From contig JAUNRO010000015.1 in assembly GCA_030544185.1 (NCBI GenBank), forward strand, positions 1 to 13,731: a stretch of 13,731 nucleotides of DNA. Direction: 5' to 3'. Source of the DNA: Propionibacteriaceae bacterium. GTDB lineage: Bacteria > Actinomycetota > Actinomycetes > Propionibacteriales > Propionibacteriaceae. Made by a program: the position numbers and the translations under genes. Below are positions 7,415-13,731 of the stretch, one piece after another. Positions within the stretch are counted from its first letter, which is position 1. Each line of letters opens with the position of its first letter. Below the pieces are notes generated by a model. That model was not told the origin of the DNA. It was given only the letters and a program-made list of their open reading frames with translations, and searched no databases.

Positions 7415-10099
7415 TCAGCTGACGACGGCTTCGAACGCCTTCGCACTGGGCTGCATCCCGAGCTCCCGCGCCAGGGGCAGATAGTGCTTCGCCAACTCGC
7501 GCGCCGTCGTTTCGTCCGCCACCTGCACCCGGTCGGCGGCCGACCTGATCTCCCAGACCGGCGTACCCGCCTCGGCACACTGTCGCTGCGCGGCTGCGAG
7601 GTCGGCACCCGCCTGATCGCGGTCGCCGGCCAATGCGGCGAGCATCCCCAGGATGCGATCGACGGGCCCCAGGCTGGTCGCGACCAGCCCGACCGCGATG
7701 AACTGACCGCGATAGGGTGCTGCCCGGCGCTGCAGGGCGCCGATCAGACCGGGCCACGGCGGCGCACCCGCCCACAAGGTCTCCGCCGCGAGCGCGAGCG
7801 TGAAGGGTGTGAAAGCGGTCGTCGGAGCGTCGAGCACGTCGTCGAGAGCCGTCCGCAGCGGATCGACGGCCGCGTCGGCCCGGCCCGCCTGGGCCAGCGC
7901 CAGCGCGATCGCGGCGGGCAGGAGCGTGTTGGCCGGCGCCACGACCCACAACCGCTCCATCGCCGGCCGGAAACCCTCCAGCGAGTCCCGCACCAGATGG
8001 GCCGCGAGCCGGTGGCCCGCCTCGGCCGCGATCGCATCCGGCAGGCCGGCGGTGACACCGCGCAGCAGCGCCGCCTCCGCCACCCGGTCGGCCTCCGCAA
8101 AGCGGCCCAGATCGCGGTGCAGGGACGCCTTCGACAGCTGCGCCAGCCAGAGCGAGCGCTCGCTGTTAGCGGCGTTGGCGGCATCCTTGAGCTGATCGAT
8201 GAGCGCGGGCACCTCGGTGAAGCGGCCGAGGATGAAGCAGTCGAAGATCACTTCCGACAGCGCCCAGCACTCCCAGCGGGGCAGGCCTTGGCTCTCGCGC
8301 AACAACTCCTCCGCGATCCCCTCCCGGCCGGCGACATCGGGGGAGGCACGGTTGAGCGCGTGATGGGTCAGCAGGGCATATCGCATCGACTCCCGGTCAC
8401 CCACCTGCGCGGCAGCATCCTGCAGCGACTGCACGGCCTCCCGGGTGGGCGGGACCCGGCCGGGCACCGAGAGTTCGAGCATGGCGGCCGCGCGGACCCG
8501 GATCGACAGCGGGGTGCTCGCGGGCCCGAGGCGCTCCTGTGCCTCGGCGAGCACTTCGGGCAGGTCGCTGCGCACCGTGACGCTGCGCGACACCCAGGTG
8601 CGGGTGAGGGCCAGGAGGGCGAAGCGTTCGGGGTCGTCGACGGTGCGCGCGAGGGCCAGCGCCGATCGCCATTCCCGTTCGGCGTGCTCGATCGCGCCAC
8701 GGGCGGTGAGCGCCTCGATCAGCAGCCGGGTCAGGTCGAGCCGGGTGGCATCGGGAACGTCGAGCGTGAGCGCCTCCGCGCAGAGTTCCTGCGCTGATTC
8801 GGCGAAGCCGGCCGACAGGCAGCTCGCCGCGGCCTGGGTCACGGTGCCCAATGCCTGGGCGCGCGTGGCCGGCTCGGCCGGTGCGGCGTTGAGACTCGCC
8901 AGGCGATGCCACGCGATTGCGGTGAGTGATCCCGCGACCGGATTGAGCACGCGCTCGAGGGCATCGGCAGCCCGGCGGTGCAGCATCGCACGCTCGATGG
9001 GTGAGCGCTGCTCCAGCCAGGCGGTGCCGAACTCGGGGCGATAGAGACTGACCGGCGCGGGCGGCGCAAGTGGCGCGACGAGACGACGCTGGATGAGGGC
9101 GGCCACGGTCTGTTCGGCCTCCGCCGCGGTGAGGTCGGCGGCTGCCGCGAGCACGCGCGGATCGGTGAACTCGCCCAGGATGGCGATGAGGCCGACGAGC
9201 AGGCGTTCGGCGGCGGTGGCGCCGGTCAGCCGGTCCGTGACCAGATGCCGGATCGGCGGGCTCATCTGGTGGTGAACCGGCGCGGGCCGCCGCGGTGCGC
9301 GGTCCAGGTCGGGCCCCCGGCCGCCGCCAAGGTGACGCAGCAGGGACTGATCCTGGCGCAGGATCGCTACTTCGAGACGGGTGGTGTCGGGGTCCGGGTC
9401 CACGCCGAACTCATCGCGGAGCAGGTCCCGCAGGCGCGCACCGGCGGCGAGCGCATCCGCCTGCCGGCCGGAGCGATAGAGCGCGAGCATGAGTTGGCGC
9501 GTCCGCCGTTCCCGCAGCGGGGCCGCCCCCACCAGGTCGGCCGCCATTTCGGCAGCCGCCTGCTCCCGGCCGAGGTCCAGCAGCACCTTGACCCGGTCCT
9601 CGCTGAGCCGGTCGCGGACTTCGATCAGGGCCTGGGCCAGCACCCGACTCTCGTGATCCTCCAGATCCACCAGTGGCGGGCCCCGGAAGAGCGCCAGTGC
9701 CTGCTTGAGCAACTGGTCGGCTGCCTCCGGATCGCCGAGGTCGATGCGGCCCACGAGCTCCTGCAACTCAGCGACATCGGTGGTGATGCCGGCACCCCGG
9801 AGTCGATAGCCGGCCGTTTCGTGCTGGAGCGGGGTCTGGCCGTCGAGGGCCACCGCAGCGCGAATCTTCGACACGTGCACGCGCAGCGCCGAGGCTGCGG
9901 TGGCGGGTGGCTGGCCGTTCCAGACGCGGTCGATGAGCCGGTCGGTCGAGACGGCCTCGCCGAGGTGGGCGCCGAGCACACCCAGCACGGCCCGCTGCCG
10001 TTTGCCCAGCCGGATCTCGCGCTCGCCGCGCATCACGGTCGCCCGGCCCAGCAACAGGAGTCGGACCGCAGGGTCCTCGAATCCTGCATTCGCTGTCAC
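7415..10099 (-). CDS. BTAD (SARP/AfsR-like) transcriptional regulator without P-loop
   Basis: 894 residues from a GTG at 10099, chosen because the DNA-binding domain starts about ten residues later and codons further upstream look non-coding. Residues about 12-100 are an OmpR-type winged helix (RLGKRQRAVLGVL, STDRLIDRVW, ALRVHVSKIRAAV). About 107-254 are the bacterial transcriptional activation domain, ending in DEFGVDPDPDT. A linker leads to a winged-helix-like segment (about 286-345) like those that follow NTPase cores in STAND regulators. The remaining ~540 residues are Ala/Leu-rich helical repeats resembling TPRs. No Walker A or B motif is present, so the AfsR-type NTPase core seems to be missing. 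No SD precedes the GTG; a TANNNT hexamer 7 nt upstream suggests a leaderless mRNA. It sits between phnM and the phosphoesterase gene, so it may regulate phosphorus genes, but nothing in the sequence proves a target. Confidence 0.85.
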   Translation of the reverse strand: MTANAGFEDPAVRLLLLGRATVMRGEREIRLGKRQRAVLGVLGAHLGEAVSTDRLIDRVWNGQPPATAASALRVHVSKIRAAVALDGQTPLQHETAGYRLRGAGITTDVAELQELVGRIDLGDPEAADQLLKQALALFRGPPLVDLEDHESRVLAQALIEVRDRLSEDRVKVLLDLGREQAAAEMAADLVGAAPLRERRTRQLMLALYRSGRQADALAAGARLRDLLRDEFGVDPDPDTTRLEVAILRQDQSLLRHLGGGRGPDLDRAPRRPAPVHHQMSPPIRHLVTDRLTGATAAERLLVGLIAILGEFTDPRVLAAAADLTAAEAEQTVAALIQRRLVAPLAPPAPVSLYRPEFGTAWLEQRSPIERAMLHRRAADALERVLNPVAGSLTAIAWHRLASLNAAPAEPATRAQALGTVTQAAASCLSAGFAESAQELCAEALTLDVPDATRLDLTRLLIEALTARGAIEHAEREWRSALALARTVDDPERFALLALTRTWVSRSVTVRSDLPEVLAEAQERLGPASTPLSIRVRAAAMLELSVPGRVPPTREAVQSLQDAAAQVGDRESMRYALLTHHALNRASPDVAGREGIAEELLRESQGLPRWECWALSEVIFDCFILGRFTEVPALIDQLKDAANAANSERSLWLAQLSKASLHRDLGRFAEADRVAEAALLRGVTAGLPDAIAAEAGHRLAAHLVRDSLEGFRPAMERLWVVAPANTLLPAAIALALAQAGRADAAVDPLRTALDDVLDAPTTAFTPFTLALAAETLWAGAPPWPGLIGALQRRAAPYRGQFIAVGLVATSLGPVDRILGMLAALAGDRDQAGADLAAAQRQCAEAGTPVWEIRSAADRVQVADETTARELAKHYLPLARELGMQPSAKAFEAVVS

Positions 10100-10150
10100 G
10101 CAAAGGAGCTTAGTGCCGTCGTGGTCAGCTGTGGACAAGTCCTTTGCGTG
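10097..10150. repeat. 11-bp perfect inverted repeat around the regulator promoter
   Basis: CACGCAAAGGA at 10097-10107 is the exact reverse complement of TCCTTTGCGTG at 10140-10150. The arms are separated by 32 bp and start 43 bp apart, close to four helical turns. One arm includes the GTG start codon of the BTAD gene; the other lies just upstream of a weak -35-like TTGTCC. This is the layout of an operator for a dimer pair or loop; autoregulation is inference. Confidence 0.6.
10107..10112 (-). promoter_or_regulatory. Candidate -10 element for leaderless BTAD gene transcript
   Basis: TAAGCT on the minus strand fits the actinobacterial TANNNT form and ends 7 nt before the GTG at 10099, which would place the transcription start at or beside the start codon. 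There is no SD here: the bases before the GTG are CTCCTTTGC. TTGTCC upstream is about 20 bp away, too far for a good -35. Confidence 0.35.
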
Positions 10151-10201
10151 GCTTTTGCGCCCGAGGGCGAAGCTTGGAGGGCAGACCGTGTCGGACGTGG
10201 G

Positions 10202-10237
10202 CGGGTCGTTGCCAGGTCGGGGGGTGGCAACGGCCCG
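10202..10237 (-). terminator. Hairpin after phnM, probable end of the phn operon
   Basis: A 13-bp stem with one G-T pair (arms 10202-10214 and 10225-10237, core CGTTGCCA/TGGCAACG) and a 10-nt loop begins 22 nt after the phnM stop in the direction of transcription. No T-run follows. It separates the phn operon from the BTAD gene. The other intergenic sequence here (10100-10259) holds only the promoter and inverted repeat described separately. Confidence 0.65.
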
Positions 10238-10259
10238 TTCGCCAGTTCCGCGCCGGACG

Positions 10260-11468
10260 TCAGCTGGGGCGCAGCACCCGGGCGACCCGCAGCCAGGTGC
10301 CCCGGGAATCATCGACCAGCACGAGGTCGGCCCGCTGGCCCTCGGCGAGGGTGCCCCGGTCGGTCAGCCCACCGACCTGGGCGGCCCCTGTGGTCACCAG
10401 GCGAGCGGCGGCGGGCAGTCCGATCTCGGGGGCGAGCACCGAGACCGCGCCCAGCAGCGCCGGTGGCAGATAGTCGGAGGCGAGCGAGTCGACGAGGCCC
10501 CGGCGGGCCAGTTCAAGGGCCGAGACATTCCCGGCGTGGGAGCCGCCGCGCATCAGGTTCGGTGCGCCGGCGACGATCAGCAGCCCGCATTCGCGTGCCC
10601 GCTCCGCCGCGGCCACCGTGGTCGGGAACTCGGCGACAGCGGCGCCCCGCTCGACCAGGGCGTCAACGGCCTCGGGGGTATCGGGATCATGGCCCATGAG
10701 CCGGATGTGCCCGGCCCGCGCGAGCTCGCCGAGCCAGGCCAGGTTGGCCTCGCGGATCGGTGCGCTCTGCACACCCTCCGCGCGCATCTCCTCGACACGT
10801 TCCCAGGCCTCGTCCTCGGTCTTGTGGTCGACGCCGACGATATAGGCCACCAGATAGCTGGGATCGACATATTGCCCCTGACCAGGGGTGTGGTCCTCGT
10901 GGGAGACCAGCGGTGGGATGTGGCCGGGGCCGACGTGGTCCACTTCCTCGAGCCGTTCGCGCAGGGCCGCGGCCCCACCCTCGCTCAGCACGTCGAGCCG
11001 GTGCAGGATCCGGTGATCGACCGCGGGCGCCGGGTGCCGGTCGACCGCACGGCACAGCTCAAGCGCGGCGGCAGGCTCCCGGCGTACTCCCCGGGCATGT
11101 TTGTGCTGGAACCCCGCCCCGTGGAACATCGTGGTGACCCCGGAGCCCAGGAGCCGGCCCTCGAAGCTGGGGATCGCGAAATCCCAGGGCAAGGTGGCCG
11201 TCGGCCGCGGTGCCCGCTCCTTCTCCAGCGCATCGGAGTGCACGTCGATCAGGCCGGGCAGGACCAGCAGGCCGCCGCCGTCCAGATCGGCGCGGGAGCC
11301 GCCGGTCCCGATCTCGGCGATCCGGCCCTCGCGAACCGCGATCCAGGCGTCGTCGAGGATGCGGTCGGTGAGCACCGCGCGGACGCCGCCGAGGACGAAA
11401 TCGGCGGGCGTGGGGCCGGCGGGCCAGGCCTGTGCCCGGGCCGGGGCCAGGGCGTCGAGGGGGTTCAT
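10260..11468 (-). CDS. phnM: Alpha-D-ribose 1-methylphosphonate 5-triphosphate diphosphatase PhnM
   Basis: 402 residues, amidohydrolase superfamily. In the C-P lyase pathway PhnM removes pyrophosphate from the ribosyl-phosphonate triphosphate made by PhnGHIL, giving the 5-phosphate substrate of PhnJ. The metal site begins at LIDVHSDALEK (73-83). Further PhnM signatures are VSHEDHTPGQGQ (188-199), GHDPDTPE (259-266), GAPNLMRGGSHAGNVSA (301-317) and SDYLPP (331-336). From memory the third conserved block usually reads HTPGQRQ, so Gly in place of Arg is a possible variant to check. The protein has about 20 more N-terminal residues than the E. coli enzyme (~378 aa), but the start is well fixed: its ATG overlaps the phnL stop as ATGA, and GGAG lies 7 nt upstream. 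It is the last gene of the operon, followed by a hairpin. Confidence 0.93.
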   Translation of the reverse strand: MNPLDALAPARAQAWPAGPTPADFVLGGVRAVLTDRILDDAWIAVREGRIAEIGTGGSRADLDGGGLLVLPGLIDVHSDALEKERAPRPTATLPWDFAIPSFEGRLLGSGVTTMFHGAGFQHKHARGVRREPAAALELCRAVDRHPAPAVDHRILHRLDVLSEGGAAALRERLEEVDHVGPGHIPPLVSHEDHTPGQGQYVDPSYLVAYIVGVDHKTEDEAWERVEEMRAEGVQSAPIREANLAWLGELARAGHIRLMGHDPDTPEAVDALVERGAAVAEFPTTVAAAERARECGLLIVAGAPNLMRGGSHAGNVSALELARRGLVDSLASDYLPPALLGAVSVLAPEIGLPAAARLVTTGAAQVGGLTDRGTLAEGQRADLVLVDDSRGTWLRVARVLRPS

Positions 11469-12292
11469 GCGACTGCTCCGTCGGTCGGGGAAGGGCTCGG
11501 GCGGTCGTCGAGGGACGCCTCGGCGATCCCGTCGTCGGTGAGGTGGTCGATCAGTTCGGCGCGGTCGGCGATCACGGCATCGGGGGTGTCATCGGCCACG
11601 ACGTGGCCGCCGGCGATCACGATCACCCGGCTGGCGAGACGGCGGATGATCTTCATGTCGTGATAGACCGCGAGCACCGCCACCTCGAGCCGGCGGAGGT
11701 CCTCGATCAACAGCAGCGCCTTCTCGCGGTTGGCCGGATCGAGCGCGGAGACCGGCTCGTCGAGCAGCAGCAGCCGGGGCGGGCTGACCGTCCCGGCCGC
11801 GAGGTTGACGCGTTGGCGCTCACCGCCCGACAGCACCGCGCAGTCGACGTCCCACAGCGCCTCGTCGAGCCCCAGCCGCTGCAGTGCGCCCACGGACGCG
11901 GCCCTGGCCTGCGCACCCTCCAGACCGCGACGGCGCGCCGCCCGGTGCACCAGCTCGAAGGGCCCGACCCGCGGTGGGGCCTGCAGGAACTGTGACACAT
12001 AGCCGAACTCGCGCCCGCGCAGCCGGGCCATCGTCCGGTCGGGGAGAGTGGTGAGCTCCAGCGGCCCGCTGCCGTTGACGACGAGCCGCACCGAGCCAGA
12101 GTCCGGCAGATAGGTGCGATAGATGCAGCGCAGCAGGCTCGACTTGCCCGCCCCGGAGGCGCCGGCGACGGCCACGTGTTCGCCGGGATCAACGTGCAGG
12201 CTGACACCGTCGAGGCTGGTCACCGTCCGCCCGCCGATCGCGTGCAGGGTGAACGTCTTGACGAGGTCGTCGACGGTCAGAATCGGCGCCAT
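11465..12292 (-). CDS. phnL: C-P lyase ABC ATPase subunit PhnL
   Basis: 275 residues. It is a soluble ABC ATPase with Walker A GASGAGKSS (44-52, Lys50), Q-loop YVSQFLQAPPRV (98-109), signature LSGGERQRVNLA (154-165), Walker B LLLLDEP (174-180) and the switch His211 (VYHD). The Q-loop and signature forms are PhnL-like. PhnL is needed with PhnG, PhnH and PhnI for the nucleophilic transfer of phosphonate to ATP ribose, and it docks with PhnK on the core complex. A charged tail of about 25 residues after 250 lacks obvious family features. The start has a strong SD (GGGAGGTG) 7 nt upstream that overlaps the stop of the phnJ-phnK gene; the two genes are 6 nt apart. The stop overlaps the phnM ATG, so phnM is probably translationally coupled to it. 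Confidence 0.93.
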   Translation of the reverse strand: MAPILTVDDLVKTFTLHAIGGRTVTSLDGVSLHVDPGEHVAVAGASGAGKSSLLRCIYRTYLPDSGSVRLVVNGSGPLELTTLPDRTMARLRGREFGYVSQFLQAPPRVGPFELVHRAARRRGLEGAQARAASVGALQRLGLDEALWDVDCAVLSGGERQRVNLAAGTVSPPRLLLLDEPVSALDPANREKALLLIEDLRRLEVAVLAVYHDMKIIRRLASRVIVIAGGHVVADDTPDAVIADRAELIDHLTDDGIAEASLDDRPSPSPTDGAVA

Positions 12293-12298
12293 CCGGCG

Positions 12299-13731
12299 TC
12301 ACCTCCCGGCGGCTGCGACGAGCCGCTGTGTGTAGGGATGATGTGGGTCCGCGAACAACTGATCGGTGAGACCTTGTTCGATCACGCGCCCGTCCCGCAT
12401 GACGATCGCCCGATCGGTCAGCGCGGAGATCACCGCGAAGTCGTGGCTCACGACAGCGACGGCGAGCTCGCGCTCGGCGAGGAGTTCGCGCAGCAGATCG
12501 AGGACGCCGGCGGCGACGCTCGCGTCGAGTCCGGTGGTGGGCTCGTCGAGCAGCAGGACCTGGGGATCGCCGGCGAGTGCCTTCGCGATCTGGACGCGCT
12601 GGCGCATGCCGCCGGAGAACTGCCCGACGACATCGTCCATGCGGCTGAGCGGGACCTCGACCCGGTCGAGCAACTGGGCGGCGCGGCGGCGGATCCGGTG
12701 ATAGGAGCGCCAGCCGCCGGCGGTGAGCCGGTCGGCGATGTTGCCGCCGGCGGAGATCCGCAGGTCGAGTCCGGCCGCGGGATCCTGATGGACCACGGCC
12801 AGGGTGGAGATCCGCAGTGCTCGCCGCTGCGCGGCCGACAGGTCCAGGACGTTTGTCCGCCCCTCGTCCACCGCCGCGAGCAGAACCCGGCCCTCCCGGG
12901 TCGTCTCCTCCCCGATCAGGCAGCGCAGGACGGTCGACTTGCCTGAGCCGGATTCGCCGATGATGCCCAGTGCCTCACCCGGTGCGATGTCGAGACTCAC
13001 CTCGTCCACGGCCCGCACCCGCGTCGAACCGCGGCGCGCGGCGAACGTCTTGCCGAGGTGCTCCACCTTGACGGCCCATTCCTCGCCCGGGGCGGTGATC
13101 GCCCGGGCGGCGCCCAGCTCATCGGCCGGGCCCCCGCCGGGGGGCGCCGCCGCGGCGGCCCGCACCCGTTTGGTCGGATCCGGCAGCCACCGCAGGGGCG
13201 CGACGCGCCGGTGGTCGGCGGCATCCACATCGCCGGCGCGCACGCGGGCGCACCACTCGACGTCGGAGCACAGCCAGTTCCCGCTGCTCGTCTGCACCAG
13301 ATAGGTGTCGGCGGACCCGCACAGCACACAAGCCGAGCCCTCGGCGTACTCCACCTCGAACGGCACGTCATCGAACGTCACCGGGACCACCGAGGTGTGC
13401 GGCGGGACCGCATAGAGCTTCTTGTCGCGGCCGTGGGACAGCAGCGTGAGGTGATCGGCATCATCGAAGCGCGGGACGTCCCAGCGCGGGATCGGGCTCG
13501 GTGCCATCACATGCCGGTCGTGGACCAGCACCGGGTAGCCAGCCGCGGCATTGATCACCCCACCGGTGACGAGGTCCTCATAGAGCGCGACCCAGAGCCG
13601 CGCATAGTCGGCCTCGGCGTGCATCCGCCGGGTCTCGGTGACGTCCTTCTCGATCGGGCGCAACGGCTCGGAGACCGGAACCTGCAGGACGAGGGTCTGG
13701 TGGTCACGCAAACGGTCCTCGGGGACGCGGT
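12299..13731 (-). CDS. phnJ-phnK: PhnJ-PhnK fusion: C-P lyase radical-SAM subunit joined to ABC ATPase, 5' partial
   Basis: The frame is open to the right edge; a TTG at 13711 is internal, as codons before it match PhnJ (RVPED). Numbering from that TTG codon, residues 1-155 are the C-terminal part of PhnJ: FQVP-like LVLQVPVSEPLR, TETRRMHAEADYA, PSPIPRWD, GRDKKLYAVPP, then all four expected cysteines (Cys128, Cys131, Cys148, Cys154) that in E. coli bind the 4Fe-4S cluster or form the thiyl radical. Residues ~156-212 are an Ala/Pro/Gly-rich linker. Residues 213-470 are a full PhnK: Walker A GESGSGKST (252-260), VVHQDP, SAGGNIADRL, signature FSGGMRQR (365-372), Walker B LLLDEP (386-391), His423 and the PhnK-like end ADPHHPYTQRLV. 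PhnJ cleaves the C-P bond; PhnK docks on PhnJ. About 110 N-terminal PhnJ residues, including the radical glycine, lie outside. Confidence 0.92.
   Translation of the reverse strand, partial: RVPEDRLRDHQTLVLQVPVSEPLRPIEKDVTETRRMHAEADYARLWVALYEDLVTGGVINAAAGYPVLVHDRHVMAPSPIPRWDVPRFDDADHLTLLSHGRDKKLYAVPPHTSVVPVTFDDVPFEVEYAEGSACVLCGSADTYLVQTSSGNWLCSDVEWCARVRAGDVDAADHRRVAPLRWLPDPTKRVRAAAAAPPGGGPADELGAARAITAPGEEWAVKVEHLGKTFAARRGSTRVRAVDEVSLDIAPGEALGIIGESGSGKSTVLRCLIGEETTREGRVLLAAVDEGRTNVLDLSAAQRRALRISTLAVVHQDPAAGLDLRISAGGNIADRLTAGGWRSYHRIRRRAAQLLDRVEVPLSRMDDVVGQFSGGMRQRVQIAKALAGDPQVLLLDEPTTGLDASVAAGVLDLLRELLAERELAVAVVSHDFAVISALTDRAIVMRDGRVIEQGLTDQLFADPHHPYTQRLVAAAGR
12300..12307 (-). promoter_or_regulatory. 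Ribosome binding site of phnL
   Basis: GGGAGGTG on the minus strand lies 7 nt before the phnL ATG and overlaps the phnJ-phnK stop codon, so ribosomes ending on phnJ-phnK can reinitiate directly. Confidence 0.75.

Noticed and set aside
7376..8797. 473-codon open frame on the + strand opposite the BTAD regulator
   Set aside because: No recognisable domain or SD; antisense shadow.
10101..10108. CAAAGGAG on the + strand as an SD for a + strand gene
   Set aside because: No family-like + strand protein follows; it is one arm of the inverted repeat before the - strand gene.
10100..10312. N-terminal extension of the BTAD regulator to 10312
   Set aside because: The added residues are non-family, cross the inverted repeat and terminator hairpin, and overlap the end of phnM.
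9245..11663. Two long + strand frames (9245-10699 and 9900-11663) across the BTAD and phnM genes
   Set aside because: They cross the intergenic hairpin and two well-supported genes and show no family motif.
13709..13711. TTG at 13711 as the start of the PhnJ-PhnK gene
   Set aside because: It falls within conserved PhnJ sequence; codons before it also align with PhnJ.

Overview
The window is GC-rich, with dense, short-spaced genes, GTG starts and Shine-Dalgarno (SD) sites of the AGGAG type. Together with a BTAD-type (SARP-like) regulator, this points to an actinomycete; a propionibacterium-like lineage is only a guess. Seven protein genes fill the window, the outer two cut by its edges. I saw no rRNA, tRNA, CRISPR array or insertion sequence.

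Left part, + strand (2-5004): an apparent operon of three genes. They are a circularly permuted ATP-grasp ligase (5' end outside the window), an asparagine-synthase-like glutamine amidotransferase of the type used for N-acetylglutaminylglutamine amide (NAGGN), and a cytosolic S9 prolyl-oligopeptidase-family peptidase. Ligase plus amidase-former plus peptidase looks like synthesis and turnover of a small amidated peptide; the product is inferred, not shown. A 12-bp-stem hairpin closes the operon at 5009-5037.

Middle, - strand (5070-10099): a secreted multidomain calcineurin-like metallophosphoesterase lies downstream of a large BTAD regulator that has no recognisable P-loop NTPase core. The regulator appears to be leaderless. 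An 11-bp perfect inverted repeat flanks its promoter region and runs into its start codon.

Right part, - strand (10260-13731): the distal half of a carbon-phosphorus lyase operon, in the order phnJ-phnK, phnL, phnM. Spacing is very tight (6 nt, then a 4-nt overlap), with a hairpin after phnM. phnJ and phnK form one continuous reading frame, so the radical-SAM C-P lyase subunit and its ABC ATPase would be one polypeptide. phnG, phnH, phnI and the start of phnJ should lie to the right of the window.

The right half therefore reads as phosphorus scavenging (phosphonate breakdown plus an exported phosphoesterase), and the left half as compatible-solute or peptide-amide metabolism. The two points most worth following are the PhnJ-PhnK fusion and the ATP-grasp/amidotransferase/peptidase trio.
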